Assembly: GCF_028747985.1 (NCBI RefSeq) | Contig: NZ_CP118108.1 | Coordinates: forward strand, 2,981,501-3,045,500 | Length of the DNA: 64,000 nt | DNA from: Paenibacillus urinalis | GTDB lineage: Bacteria > Bacillota > Bacilli > Paenibacillales > Paenibacillaceae | Direction: 5' to 3' | Shown here: in pieces, positions 25,858 through 35,142 of the stretch | Position numbering within the stretch: position 1 is the first letter of the stretch | How the letters are laid out: each line of letters starts with the position of its first letter | Program-made: the position numbers and the translations under genes | The notes under the pieces: generated by a model | Database searches by the model: none | Told to the model about the DNA's origin: nothing | Seen by the model: the letters and a program-made list of their open reading frames with translations, nothing else

Positions 25858-27066
25858 TTATTCTACAACCATCCTATCATAGATCATCCTGATTTTTACT
25901 AACTCCTCAATTCCTTTTTTCCTGTACTTCAGAGAACCGAAATTCGCAATAAAATACGTATCCTTTTGTTTATCATAGAGCATATAAGTCCCAGTAGCGC
26001 CGACACCGCCATACAGATCCGTCATTGAGCCCAGCAGAAAGGACAGCTCACTAAAGTCAAATAACATCATGCCCATACTGTAATGAATTCCTTTCTCATA
26101 TTGCTGATCAAAGCTCGTCATCTGACGATACACCTCATCCGACAACCATTCTCCTCCTTCTAGTGCTCGCATGAACGTTAATAAATCATTCATTGTCGTG
26201 ACCACTCCCCCGCCTGCCCAGTCAACCGATAGTGCATCTCTTCTGCTAAAGTCAATATCATTGATGTAGATTCCAAGTAATTCAGCCGCCGCCGGTCGCT
26301 CGGTAGTGAACAAATAGCTATGATCCATCCCTAATGGCTTGAATACTTTTTCCTCTAGAATCGTCGAGTAAGATTGACCTTCCACTGCTTCGAGGATAAG
26401 TCCGAGCAAAATATACCCCGTATCCGAATAATAAAATTGTTGTCCTGGAATTCCAATGGGTTCCTGATGATCTCTCGTGAACGAGATTAGCTCTTGGGGA
26501 GTGAAGGCAAGATCTGAATTGGATGAGATTCTAGCCAGCATCGGTTCTCCGTGCAATACAGGTCCTTCAAAATAATCTGCAGCTCCTGACGTATGAGTCA
26601 AGAGATGTCTAATCGTTACTTGATCACTATAATCTATGCCGTCTATCACAAATAATCTCTCAAGTATATCCTGATCAAGCCAATTAATGATCTTGTCGTC
26701 ATATTCAAGCTTGCCTTCATCGACCAGTAAACCAAAAATAGCAGCACACATCGTTTTACCGATACTGGCAGAATGATACGGATTGTCAGCATGAACAGCT
26801 TTTTCTGAAGAATGATTTACTTTTCCTACAGCAAATTGTTCATTGTATCCCGTTTGGTTGGAGTAAATCGTTAGTAAGACACTGGATAAATCAGGGTTGT
26901 TATTGACCGTTTTGGTTAAATGGCTGCGGATCTGTTCGCTGGCTTCTTTTTCTGACAACGGCCTGTTCATCACAGCTAATATGACCCATCCTAAAACAAT
27001 AATGATAACGATGCCTGCCAAAATGCTAATGACAATTCTCAATTGTGTGACCACCTTTCGATTCAT
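25858..27066 (-). CDS. Membrane-anchored serine hydrolase (beta-lactamase/class C type)
   Basis: A 402-aa enzyme with one N-terminal membrane anchor (about residues 10-32) and an extracellular beta-lactamase-like domain. The SxxK motif is SIGK in YHSASIGKTMCAA (about residue 100), the Y-x-x motif YSDTGYILLG (about 200). Such enzymes include D-amino-acid esterases and peptidases; true beta-lactamase activity is unlikely. ATG 27066 lacks a ribosome binding site. TTG at 27042, 8 nt after AAAGGTGG, is a better-supported start and would still leave the anchor intact. It heads the operon with LytTR and DUF3021. Confidence 0.82.
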   Translation of the reverse strand: MNRKVVTQLRIVISILAGIVIIIVLGWVILAVMNRPLSEKEASEQIRSHLTKTVNNNPDLSSVLLTIYSNQTGYNEQFAVGKVNHSSEKAVHADNPYHSASIGKTMCAAIFGLLVDEGKLEYDDKIINWLDQDILERLFVIDGIDYSDQVTIRHLLTHTSGAADYFEGPVLHGEPMLARISSNSDLAFTPQELISFTRDHQEPIGIPGQQFYYSDTGYILLGLILEAVEGQSYSTILEEKVFKPLGMDHSYLFTTERPAAAELLGIYINDIDFSRRDALSVDWAGGGVVTTMNDLLTFMRALEGGEWLSDEVYRQMTSFDQQYEKGIHYSMGMMLFDFSELSFLLGSMTDLYGGVGATGTYMLYDKQKDTYFIANFGSLKYRKKGIEELVKIRMIYDRMVVE

Positions 27067-27088
27067 GTATTTATATACATAATCTAAT

Positions 27089-27163
27089 CCGTAGATTGGA
27101 AAATAGATGCCATTCTACGGTAAGTGGTCATTTTTTAAGGCTAAGTCATCTTTTTTAAAGGCT
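27089..27163 (-). promoter_or_regulatory. Direct and inverted repeats upstream of the LytTR operon
   Basis: Two direct repeats read GTCAT-(C)-TTTTTTAA-(A)-GGCT on the plus strand, at 27127-27142 and 27145-27163, offset by 18 bp, about two helical turns. An inverted repeat CCGTAGA-N18-TCTACGG follows at 27089-27120. LytTR proteins bind paired direct repeats, so this may be the operon's own operator. Function is inferred. Confidence 0.4.
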
Positions 27164-27187
27164 CAACGCAGCTTATGAGAGGATCTG

Positions 27188-29614
27188 TTAATACTGTGTC
27201 GTCACATACAAATCTCCATCCAGTGATTGGATAAACGGCGTCCATTCTCCTGCTGAATAGATCAACAGCCGATGCATCGCACGTGTGCAGGCCGTATAGA
27301 AGAGCTTACGCTCGCTCTCCTGATGATACGTATCTGCAGACGCATCATAGATTAGGACAGCATCAAATTCCACACCCTTCGCTAAGTAGACAGGGATAAT
27401 CGACACACCTGCTTCAAAAGTGAGCGTACGCTTTGTGATCAGCTTCACATCTTGGCAGCCTCTTGCTGTAAGCAGCTCATATGCCTCTTTACTCTCGGCT
27501 GCCGTCTTTGTGATGATGCCAATTGAGGTGAGTCCTTCTTCCCTAAGAGAAGTGAGGTGCTCGGCCATACGAATGATCCGATTCTCTCCATTTTCAACGC
27601 TATACAGGTCAGGCTTCCTGCCACTTCGATCAAAAGGGATAACCTCTTTGGCTTCGGGCAGCATTGCTTTGGTAAATGTAACAATCTCTCTCGTCGAACG
27701 ATAACTGCGTATCAGGTGAAATAAACTTGTGTCCGCTTCGCCATATAGCCGAATGAGCGGGGAGTCCACACCATAGAGCTCCGTTGCCTGCGTGTAAATA
27801 GCCTGGCTGAAATCTCCCAGAACTGTCATTCGAGCACGAGGAAACATTTTTTTGAGGTACTCATATTGAAACATCGAATAATCCTGCCCCTCGTCCACGA
27901 ACACATGCCGCACCCCGGTATTTGTCCGAACGCCTTCAATGAGCTCTTTTAAGTACAAATAGGGGGTGGCATCTTCGTAGAACAGTTCTAGCCGGCAGAG
28001 CTTATCCTTCGTCTGCTGACAAATTTGGGCCCATAACGAGGGGACATCGGCTTGATTCGTCTTCAGCATAAACACACGTTCTTCCTCAAATAAACTTGAG
28101 TATACCTTCACCATATCAATGAAAGACAACCGCTTTACACTTTGTTTTACAGGTGAGAATTGTTCTTTCACAACCATTGCTCTTAGCAGCTCTTCCTCCC
28201 GATCGGCGAAGTCAAAATCCCCTTCATCCGCCCTGCGCCGGTTATTTAATCTCTCTCTGACCTCTTCATATTGCTCGGCAAAGTCAAAGACTGCCCTCTC
28301 GTTATGCAATTCATGATATACTTGGGCATATGCATCCTGATCAAGATAATCAAGCTCATCTCGTACCCAAGAAGCTTCCCGTTCTTTTTTCTCAAGAATA
28401 CGAAGTTCACTTAACAACCACTCCTTCAGCAGTGCAATCCGATTGGCTAGACGAATGGAAGCATCATAGCTGTAGAATTTAGATTTTATTTGCTCTGCTG
28501 TGATTAGATCATGTCCACGAAACCGAATGGAACTAAATTGCATCCCCTCCCGCATAAGCCCATCTGCGTAGTTTTGTATAGCCATCAGGAATGCCTCAGA
28601 AGCTTTGTATTTTATACCGCTTAACCTTGCTGCGTACTCTTCTTCATTGGATGGTTGTGCTGTCAATATATATTCCATCTGATCAAACGGATCCTCGAGA
28701 TGAAATGTGTCGCTAAGCGAATATTCAAGATATTCCTGAAAGGTCACCTGCTGCATATTCTCTTCGCCGAGCTCAGGCAGTACAGTCGACACGTAGCTAT
28801 TGAACATCGGATTTGGTGAGAATAGAACGACTTGATCCGCAGTTAATCTATCCCGATGCTTGTAGAGAAGATATGCAACACGCTGAAGCGCTGCTGAAGT
28901 TTTGCCGCTGCCTGCTGCACCCTGAACGATCAGCATTCGACTGGTATCGTCTCGGATAATGGCGTTCTGTTCCTTCTGTATTGTAGCTACAATACTCTTC
29001 ATCTGATGGTCAGCACCTTGACCAAGCACCTGTTGCAATAATTCGTCTCCGATCGTCAGACTCGTGTCAAACACATTGTGCAGCTTGCCTTGCCGAATCT
29101 GGTACTGTCTCTTCAGCGTCATCGTACCTGTGATATGTCCGCTTGGTGTATCATAGCCTGCCACTCCCGGCTCATCATCGTAATACATGCTTGCTATCGG
29201 GGTGCGCCAGTCATAAACTAAGAAATCCATTCCTTCCGAATCTACAAAGGAAGAAACTCCGATATAGACCTTTTCCGTGAAGTTCATCCCTTTTTCCACA
29301 AAATCAATTCTGCCGAAATAAGGCGAGCCCAGCAATCGCTTCATATTCTTTAACTGCTGCAAACGAAGCTTGTGGCTTCTTTCCCGTTCAGATAATAGCA
29401 CCTCCTGCTGCCTTATGCTGTAAAACGTTTCTTCAAAGTCCTCATGCGTATTGGTATTGACCGTCACTTCTTCCCAGAAACGACGGCGAATACCTGTTAC
29501 CTGATCATGTAGTCCTGTAACCTCCGGTTCCAATTCAATTATTCTCGCTTCCAGCTCACGTACAACCTGATCTAGCCGTTCCTGTTCTTGGGTCCATTCC
29601 TTCGCATTCATCAC
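27188..29614 (-). CDS. helD: HelD, RNA polymerase recycling ATPase
   Basis: An 808-aa UvrD-like protein that binds stalled RNA polymerase and pulls it off DNA and RNA using ATP. The N-terminal coiled-coil arm (about residues 1-90, EQERLDQVVRELEARIIELEPE) enters the secondary channel. The helicase core has Walker A GAAGSGKTSAALQR (about 235), FVDEGQDYS, QAIYTQ, RSYRSTREI and a C-terminal LAKGVEFDAVLIY. The start is GTG at 29614 or the adjacent ATG at 29611, after AAGGAG; upstream codons are not supported. Size and motif order match Bacillus HelD. It is monocistronic. Confidence 0.9.
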   Translation of the reverse strand: MMNAKEWTQEQERLDQVVRELEARIIELEPEVTGLHDQVTGIRRRFWEEVTVNTNTHEDFEETFYSIRQQEVLLSERERSHKLRLQQLKNMKRLLGSPYFGRIDFVEKGMNFTEKVYIGVSSFVDSEGMDFLVYDWRTPIASMYYDDEPGVAGYDTPSGHITGTMTLKRQYQIRQGKLHNVFDTSLTIGDELLQQVLGQGADHQMKSIVATIQKEQNAIIRDDTSRMLIVQGAAGSGKTSAALQRVAYLLYKHRDRLTADQVVLFSPNPMFNSYVSTVLPELGEENMQQVTFQEYLEYSLSDTFHLEDPFDQMEYILTAQPSNEEEYAARLSGIKYKASEAFLMAIQNYADGLMREGMQFSSIRFRGHDLITAEQIKSKFYSYDASIRLANRIALLKEWLLSELRILEKKEREASWVRDELDYLDQDAYAQVYHELHNERAVFDFAEQYEEVRERLNNRRRADEGDFDFADREEELLRAMVVKEQFSPVKQSVKRLSFIDMVKVYSSLFEEERVFMLKTNQADVPSLWAQICQQTKDKLCRLELFYEDATPYLYLKELIEGVRTNTGVRHVFVDEGQDYSMFQYEYLKKMFPRARMTVLGDFSQAIYTQATELYGVDSPLIRLYGEADTSLFHLIRSYRSTREIVTFTKAMLPEAKEVIPFDRSGRKPDLYSVENGENRIIRMAEHLTSLREEGLTSIGIITKTAAESKEAYELLTARGCQDVKLITKRTLTFEAGVSIIPVYLAKGVEFDAVLIYDASADTYHQESERKLFYTACTRAMHRLLIYSAGEWTPFIQSLDGDLYVTTQY

Positions 29615-29792
29615 TTGTAGATCCGCTCCTTTATTCGAAATTTGACAATCCACTAAGCATATGATACGATTATAGTGTGAGATTAAAAAATAGGATCATT
29701 ATGCCTTGTGATAAAGCATTGAGACATTCGTTTCAACATAGTATCACATTGCTTTTTTGTGTGCAAATCATTTTTTATTCATAATCAGACTC

Positions 29793-29817
29793 AGCAGCCT
29801 GTCGGGGCTGTTTTTTT
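29793..29817 (+). terminator. Plus-strand terminator-like hairpin without a plus-strand gene
   Basis: CAGCC-TGTCGG-GGCTG followed by seven T on the plus strand. No plus-strand gene lies upstream, so it could stop antisense transcription toward the FNR operon, or be chance. Confidence 0.35.
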
Positions 29818-29854
29818 GTATACTCCCATCTTCTGCCTTGTCTAAGACGCTCCC

Positions 29855-29888
29855 TTTATAAAACATAAAGCCACCCTGTAAGGTGGCT
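29855..29888 (-). terminator. Terminator of the uvrA-like operon
   Basis: On the minus strand AGCCACC-TTACAG-GGTGGCT followed by TTATGTTTTATAAA, 52 bp past the stop of the 102-aa ORF. Confidence 0.65.
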
Positions 29889-29939
29889 CTAATTGATAGT
29901 ATCTATTTATTCATTCTTTATGCCTAAACGCGAACTTCA

Positions 29940-30248
29940 TTAACCTTCCACAATATCTGCACGTAGATCTGACGCGACTTCCATCATCATAGGTACTACC
30001 TCTTCTTGAGAAATGGCTACATAAATATCCCCATCATAATGTCGGAACGGAATCCGCATCTCTCCCAGCTCCCACATGAAGAAATCACCCTTAATAGACA
30101 TCGTACTCTCAGGACCCTTTACAGTCAGTACGGTCTCATAAGTAAAATCAGTCTTCCCTGCAAAATATGCCTTGCACTCATCTAAAGAAATATCTTGAGC
30201 TTCTCCAGCATCTTGCATCGATCTTGTAATTCGAAATCGTTGATTCAT
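29940..30248 (-). CDS. Unrecognised 102-aa protein
   Basis: I do not recognise a family. The protein is acidic and soluble, predicted mainly beta strands with one central helix, without cysteines, signal peptide or membrane segment. It starts with ATG at 30248 after GGAGG and is the third gene of a likely operon after the UvrA-like and FNR-type genes, 48 bp downstream. A terminator follows. Nothing in it points to catalysis. Confidence 0.65.
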   Translation of the reverse strand: MNQRFRITRSMQDAGEAQDISLDECKAYFAGKTDFTYETVLTVKGPESTMSIKGDFFMWELGEMRIPFRHYDGDIYVAISQEEVVPMMMEVASDLRADIVEG

Positions 30249-30296
30249 TATATATCCTCCAGAAGTAAATTAAGCTGTTATTCTAACATACATCGT

Positions 30297-31007
30297 TCAA
30301 TAACCAAAGAAAGCATCCTTTTTAATATTCTGCTTAGTAATCGCATTTTTTTGCAAGTGAGAAGATACTGATTCTACCAGAGATTTGGGCCCGGCAGCAT
30401 AGTATTTGCCACGATTGTTATATTCATTTACAAATCGGCTGATTGCTTGATCTAGCTGCTCTCTTGAATCCAGATAAATAACCTGGATCCAAGGGCGGCG
30501 CCCAGCCATCTCATCGAGCTCGTCTTTAAATAAATAGGAGCTATGGCTGTCCAGATAGAGCACCTGAATAGGTCTCTCCACTACATCTTTCGCTGTCTCA
30601 AGCTCTGTCAGAATTGACCGGATTGGCGTTATTCCAATACCTCCTGCAACTAGCAGAGAAGGGCTGCTGTTATCAAGGTAAAATGCCCCAACCGGACCGC
30701 TTACCTTCATCTTCATCCCCTGCTTCAGCTCTAACATTGCCTGTTTATAGTCACTCGGTGTATTCCCAATCCGTGTCGTTATCTTGACAACCTTCTCGGA
30801 CGGAGTGGAGGCGATACTGAACGGTTTGGTCCCATTCTTTACTGCTCGATGTGTAATACTGAATAACCCGTATTGACCCGCTCTCCATATAAAATCTTGA
30901 TCCTTCTCAAATACGAAAGTATACACATCATTCGTTTCTTTATAGCTTTCCAATAATGTAAGCTCTCTTTTCTTAAATATAGAGAACATATCTTTAAGAA
31001 AACTCAT
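30297..31007 (-). CDS. FAD-dependent ferredoxin reductase-type oxidoreductase
   Basis: A 236-aa flavoenzyme with the ferredoxin-NADP reductase fold only. The FAD-binding barrel covers residues 1-100 (RAGQYGLFSI, PFSIASTP), the NAD(P)-binding part 105-236 (LLVAGGIGITPIRSIL, and YYAAGPKSLVESV). No [2Fe-2S] cysteines are present, so it needs a separate electron partner. It starts with ATG at 31007, 14 bp after the UvrA-like gene, which suggests co-transcription, but a shared role is unclear. Confidence 0.82.
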   Translation of the reverse strand: MSFLKDMFSIFKKRELTLLESYKETNDVYTFVFEKDQDFIWRAGQYGLFSITHRAVKNGTKPFSIASTPSEKVVKITTRIGNTPSDYKQAMLELKQGMKMKVSGPVGAFYLDNSSPSLLVAGGIGITPIRSILTELETAKDVVERPIQVLYLDSHSSYLFKDELDEMAGRRPWIQVIYLDSREQLDQAISRFVNEYNNRGKYYAAGPKSLVESVSSHLQKNAITKQNIKKDAFFGY

Positions 31008-31021
31008 ACCTCTACCACCCT

Positions 31022-33277
31022 TTACCTCAGGTATTTTCCGGTAATCGATGCTTCTGCTTGAAGGATCTGTGCAGGGGGACCTTCATACACGATTTGACCG
31101 CCCTTGCTTCCTCCATCAGGCCCCAGATCAATAATCCAATCCGCTTGGCTGATCACTTCAAGGTTATGCTCAATGACAATGACCGTATTTCCGGTATCTA
31201 CGAGACGATTCATGATAGCAAGCAAATGCCCAATATCAGACATATGGAGACCTGTTGTCGGCTCGTCCATTACATAGATGCTGCCCTTCTTGTGCAGCTC
31301 GCTTGCCAGCTTGATACGCTGACATTCTCCGCCAGACAACGTGCTGAGGGGCTGACCGAGTGTCACATAGGTTAATCCTACATCACTCATCGCCTGCAGC
31401 TTACGGACAACTTCCTTAAGCTCAAAGAATTCCAGGGCCTGCTCAACCGTCATTGCCAGTACATCTGCAATCGATTTGCCGTTCAGCTTGTACTCCAGCA
31501 CCTCTTCCTTAAAGCGTTTGCCTCCACACACATCACAAGGCAGCTTCACGCTATCTAGAAATGCCAGGTCCGTATATACAACCCCCAGCCCCTGGCAATT
31601 CTCACAAGCCCCTTTGGAGTTAAAGCTGAATAAGCCTTGGTTTACTTTGTTTGCGGAAGCAAACGCTTTGCGCACATCATCCATAATCCCCGTATAGGTA
31701 GCCGGATTCGAACGTGTTGAGACACCTACTGCAGATTGATCGATGACGATTGCATCGGGATGCTCGCTGAGAAATATATCGTTAATCAGCGTACTTTTCC
31801 CTGAACCAGCAACTCCTGTAACAACGGTCAAAATGCCTGCTGGAATATCAACACTCACGTTCTTCAAATTATGCAGCGATGCATCCTTGATCGAGAGCTG
31901 CCCTGATGGGCGTCTCGATTCCTGCTTCAATTGAAGGGGAAGCTTCATATGGTTGCCCGTCAGCGTATTCGACTCAAGCAGACCTTGATAGCTGCCTTCA
32001 TATACGATATTTCCGCCGCGACTTCCGGCATAAGGACCTACATCCACAATATGATCCGCGACCTTGATGACATCAGGATCATGCTCAACTACGATCACCG
32101 TATTGCCCTTATCGCGCAGCTTCTGTAGTAATTCATTCAGTCTATGTACGTCTCGTGGATGCAGACCCACACTGGGCTCATCAAAAATATAAGTTACATC
32201 AACCAGACTTCCGCTTAAATGCTTGACCATCTTGACCCGCTGAGACTCGCCCCCAGACAAGGTATCTGTCTCACGATCCAGCGTCAAATAGTCGAGTCCA
32301 ATATCGACGAGATGCTGAAGCCGCTCAGTCAGCGATTTAACAATAGGAGCTGCAATCGGCTCGTTAATATTCTGAATCACATCAAGAAGCTCCCCTACTT
32401 CCATAGAGGACATATCCGCAATATTAAGCCCATTAATCTTGCAGCTTAAAGTGGCTTGGCTGAGTCTCGCACCGTGACAACTGGAGCAAGGGCCTTCGGA
32501 GATATAAGGAGCAACTGCTTTTTGTGTCCGCTCGGATTTGGTCTTTACATCCTGCTTGATGTATTTGTTGGTAAACTTCTCAATGACACCTTCTACTGTC
32601 ACATTCGTTGCTTTTCCGGCAAAATCCATCTTTACTTTCCGTGCTTTAGAATAGAGCAGCTGTTCCAGCTCTTCCTCCGAATAATCACTCAGCTTCTTAT
32701 CTGGATCATAGTCTCCCGACTGCATCAGCATGTTCCATTCCCAGCCGTTCACCGAATAGTCAGGCAGCATAATGGCTCCTTCGGAGAGAGACTTGGATCT
32801 ATCGATAGCCTTGTTCATGTTAACACCCAGCTTCCGTCCCAAGCCGCTGCACTCCGGGCACATCCCTTGTGGATCGTTAAAAGAGAACATATGAGCTGCT
32901 CCAACATGCGGCTGACCGACTCGAGAGAACAGCAGGCGCAGGATCGGCGAAATATCGGTAATCGTACCCATCGTGGAATGCGACCCTCCACCTAGTCTTT
33001 TCTGATCCACAATAACAGCCATGCTTAAATTCTCTATCGCATCCGTATCCGGCTGCGGTACACGCGGGAGAAAATTACGCACAAACATACTAAAATTTTC
33101 ATTCAGCAAGCGAGTAGATTCTGCTGCAATCGTGTCAAATACAATGGAGGACTTGCCCGAGCCCGACACGCCGGTGAAGATGGTAATCTTTCGCTTCGGG
33201 ATGCGCAGGGACACATCATTCAAATTATTCTCCCTTGCCCCGGAGAGTACAATGTACTCTTGATTCCATTCTGTCAT
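31022..33277 (-). CDS. UvrA-like ABC ATPase (short UvrA paralogue)
   Basis: A 751-aa double-ABC protein, about 190 residues shorter than the repair protein UvrA. Both Walker A sites are visible (GVSGSGKSSIVFD near residue 37, GVAGSGKSTLIND near 500), with the LSGGESQRVK and LSGGECQRIK signatures. Zinc modules are CPECSGLG, CSSCHG, and CENCQGLG...CDVCGG. The insertion that binds UvrB in housekeeping UvrA appears reduced. Such paralogues (UvrA2) are linked to tolerance of DNA-binding drugs. It starts with ATG at 33277 after AAAGGAG and leads an operon with an FNR-type reductase. Confidence 0.87.
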   Translation of the reverse strand: MTEWNQEYIVLSGARENNLNDVSLRIPKRKITIFTGVSGSGKSSIVFDTIAAESTRLLNENFSMFVRNFLPRVPQPDTDAIENLSMAVIVDQKRLGGGSHSTMGTITDISPILRLLFSRVGQPHVGAAHMFSFNDPQGMCPECSGLGRKLGVNMNKAIDRSKSLSEGAIMLPDYSVNGWEWNMLMQSGDYDPDKKLSDYSEEELEQLLYSKARKVKMDFAGKATNVTVEGVIEKFTNKYIKQDVKTKSERTQKAVAPYISEGPCSSCHGARLSQATLSCKINGLNIADMSSMEVGELLDVIQNINEPIAAPIVKSLTERLQHLVDIGLDYLTLDRETDTLSGGESQRVKMVKHLSGSLVDVTYIFDEPSVGLHPRDVHRLNELLQKLRDKGNTVIVVEHDPDVIKVADHIVDVGPYAGSRGGNIVYEGSYQGLLESNTLTGNHMKLPLQLKQESRRPSGQLSIKDASLHNLKNVSVDIPAGILTVVTGVAGSGKSTLINDIFLSEHPDAIVIDQSAVGVSTRSNPATYTGIMDDVRKAFASANKVNQGLFSFNSKGACENCQGLGVVYTDLAFLDSVKLPCDVCGGKRFKEEVLEYKLNGKSIADVLAMTVEQALEFFELKEVVRKLQAMSDVGLTYVTLGQPLSTLSGGECQRIKLASELHKKGSIYVMDEPTTGLHMSDIGHLLAIMNRLVDTGNTVIVIEHNLEVISQADWIIDLGPDGGSKGGQIVYEGPPAQILQAEASITGKYLR

Positions 33278-33397
33278 GCTTACACTCCTTTATAATCATT
33301 TGATTGTTTCTTCTTCACTAAGCTGCACACTGACGAAACGATTATAAGACTCCAATCAGGTCATGTCAACGCGAAGCACCGATAACCAATTTACACG

Positions 33398-33421
33398 AAA
33401 AAAGCCGCCAGATCAGGCGAC
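33398..33421 (-). terminator. Terminator of the 58-aa ORF
   Basis: GTCGCC-TGATCT-GGCGGC then TTTTTT on the minus strand, 43 bp past the small ORF. Confidence 0.7.
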
Positions 33422-33463
33422 TTTCCCATTTCAAACTATAGACTCCATATCTATCAGATGCTG

Positions 33464-33640
33464 TTACACACTTACCGTAACTATCGAGCCAACTCTTAGT
33501 AGCAGCAACAATCCATTCTCTATACTTTGAATGAAATATTTCTGATCATTCAAGACAACGACGTCATTTTCTTTCAATTGAACGTCGCTCTTGAAATAGA
33601 TCAAATTATCAACTCCTGGAAGCGCACCTTTATAATACAT
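33464..33640 (-). CDS. Small unrecognised protein, 58 aa
   Basis: An ORF starting with ATG at 33640, ten bases after AGAAAGGA, and ending in TAA at 33464. The product alternates hydrophobic and charged residues and looks like a small beta barrel: DVQLKENDVVVLNDQKYFI and GLLLLLRVGSIVTVSV. It has no signal peptide. It sits 36 bp downstream of the MFS gene on the same strand and is followed by a terminator, so it is probably the last gene of that unit. No family was recognised. Confidence 0.6.
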   Translation of the reverse strand: MYYKGALPGVDNLIYFKSDVQLKENDVVVLNDQKYFIQSIENGLLLLLRVGSIVTVSV

Positions 33641-33676
33641 GTAAATACGATCCTTTCTACAAAGCGTATTACCTCA

Positions 33677-34915
33677 TTATATTACTTGCTTACGTTTTGA
33701 TAAATAAATATAGAGAAAGATGCCTGTAATTGCACACAAAGCGGCACATAATCCGATGAATCCATAACCCGCCTGCAGCCCGCGGAATAGTCCAAGCTGA
33801 GTATCTGCGCCAAAAAAATTCTTCGTCCACTCCGTTATAGCTCCAATAAGATAATTCCCGATCACACTTCCTACCCCCATCAGGGTGACGGTAAACGTAA
33901 TTGCGGTGTCACTTCCGTTCGGATAACGTCTAGCGATGAAGGCCATCACCGTCGGATAGATCATCGCAATGCCGATCCCGGATGCTGCAAATAGAAAAGC
34001 AAGCTGCTCTCCACCAAATATAGCAATAAATGTACAGATCGCAGATATGGCTGAAAAGATAATCAAAGACAGGGTAAATCCGATTCTGTCTGTAACAGGC
34101 CCCAAGATCAATCTCGCCAGGGCGAAGCATAGGAAGAAGGTTGATAACATACCTGAGGCCGACACGGTGTCCCAGCCGTAAGCCTTCTCAAGGAAGTTAA
34201 CGAGCCACCCTCCGACAGCCAATTCAGATACAACTCCAAATGACAACACCAGAACCATAAGCCATAGCACGGGGTCCTTCAAGAGAACTTTTAGCGGCAA
34301 ACGATCCTCCTGGGCGACATCATCACCAGGAAATGAACTGAATAGTGCAAAAATGATAGGAATCACGGATAGAAGCAGCATGACAAGGTACATTCCTCGC
34401 CAATCCAGCGTATAGCCGTTAATTGTAACCTCCATAAGTCCTGTTGCAATTAGAGGAGCAACTGTCGAGCTAAGACCATAGAATCCATGGGTCAAATTCA
34501 TCATCGTCCCCGTGTTCTTCACAAATATACGAGCACCAAGGATGGCGAGCCCAATCTCCAGCATACCGTTACCGATATACATCAAGAAATAGGAGGCTGA
34601 GAATAAGGCATAATGCTGGGATAGGAAGATGAATATTCCCGAGATCGCCATAGCGGCAAAGGATAATACCGTTATGACCTTGATCCCCCATATTCTAGTT
34701 AAATAAGCCGTGAATGAGCAGGCAATTAAATAGCCAAGTGCATTTAGCGATAACAATGTACCGAGCTGAGATTCATCCAGCATGAAGTCATATTGAATGC
34801 GGGGAATGGCAGGACCTTTAATATTTTCAGATAAACCGAATATGATGAAGCCAATAAATATCGTTGCCAGCTGCATCGCATAAATTTTGTTGAATGTTCC
34901 TGTACGTTTATTCAC
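33677..34915 (-). CDS. MFS transporter
   Basis: A 412-aa protein with 12 predicted membrane helices. The loop 2-3 motif region reads LTRIWGIKVITV and the second-half copy GPVTDRIGFTLSL. GNYLIGAITEWTKNFFG resembles FucP/YfkF-type sugar or drug facilitators, but the substrate is unknown. I chose GTG at 34915, ten bases after AAGGAG; the longer open frame to 35089 has no start signal and would add a spurious segment. The 58-aa ORF follows it. Confidence 0.83.
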   Translation of the reverse strand: MNKRTGTFNKIYAMQLATIFIGFIIFGLSENIKGPAIPRIQYDFMLDESQLGTLLSLNALGYLIACSFTAYLTRIWGIKVITVLSFAAMAISGIFIFLSQHYALFSASYFLMYIGNGMLEIGLAILGARIFVKNTGTMMNLTHGFYGLSSTVAPLIATGLMEVTINGYTLDWRGMYLVMLLLSVIPIIFALFSSFPGDDVAQEDRLPLKVLLKDPVLWLMVLVLSFGVVSELAVGGWLVNFLEKAYGWDTVSASGMLSTFFLCFALARLILGPVTDRIGFTLSLIIFSAISAICTFIAIFGGEQLAFLFAASGIGIAMIYPTVMAFIARRYPNGSDTAITFTVTLMGVGSVIGNYLIGAITEWTKNFFGADTQLGLFRGLQAGYGFIGLCAALCAITGIFLYIYLSKRKQVI

Positions 34916-35069
34916 TCTAAGAAGTCTCCTTATGTATTCACTTTGCGAATTTACACGAATTAGACAATACCCTTCGCTGCTATATATTAGCCCGAACCGC
35001 TCATGTTTTAAATATAAGATTAATACGGTTGCATATAAAAATAGGGAACTTATGATATCACACCAGCCC

Positions 35070-35108
35070 AAAAAGGAGCGTCCACACAAACGGCAGCTGC
35101 TCCTTTTT
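35070..35108 (-). terminator. Terminator of the sulfolipid-type operon
   Basis: AAAAAGGAGC (35070-35079) pairs exactly with GCTCCTTTTT (35099-35108) around a 19-nt loop. It starts 34 bp past the SqdB-like stop and is T-rich on both strands. Confidence 0.75.
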
Positions 35109-35142
35109 CAACCCATGCTATTAAAGTCTATAAATGAATAGA

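Noticed and set aside
25858..27066. True beta-lactamase resistance gene
   Set aside because: It has an SxxK motif, but the membrane anchor and operon with LytTR and DUF3021 fit the broad serine hydrolase group rather than a resistance enzyme.
32456..32995. 179-codon plus-strand ORF opposite the UvrA-like gene
   Set aside because: Antisense shadow of a clear ABC ATPase.
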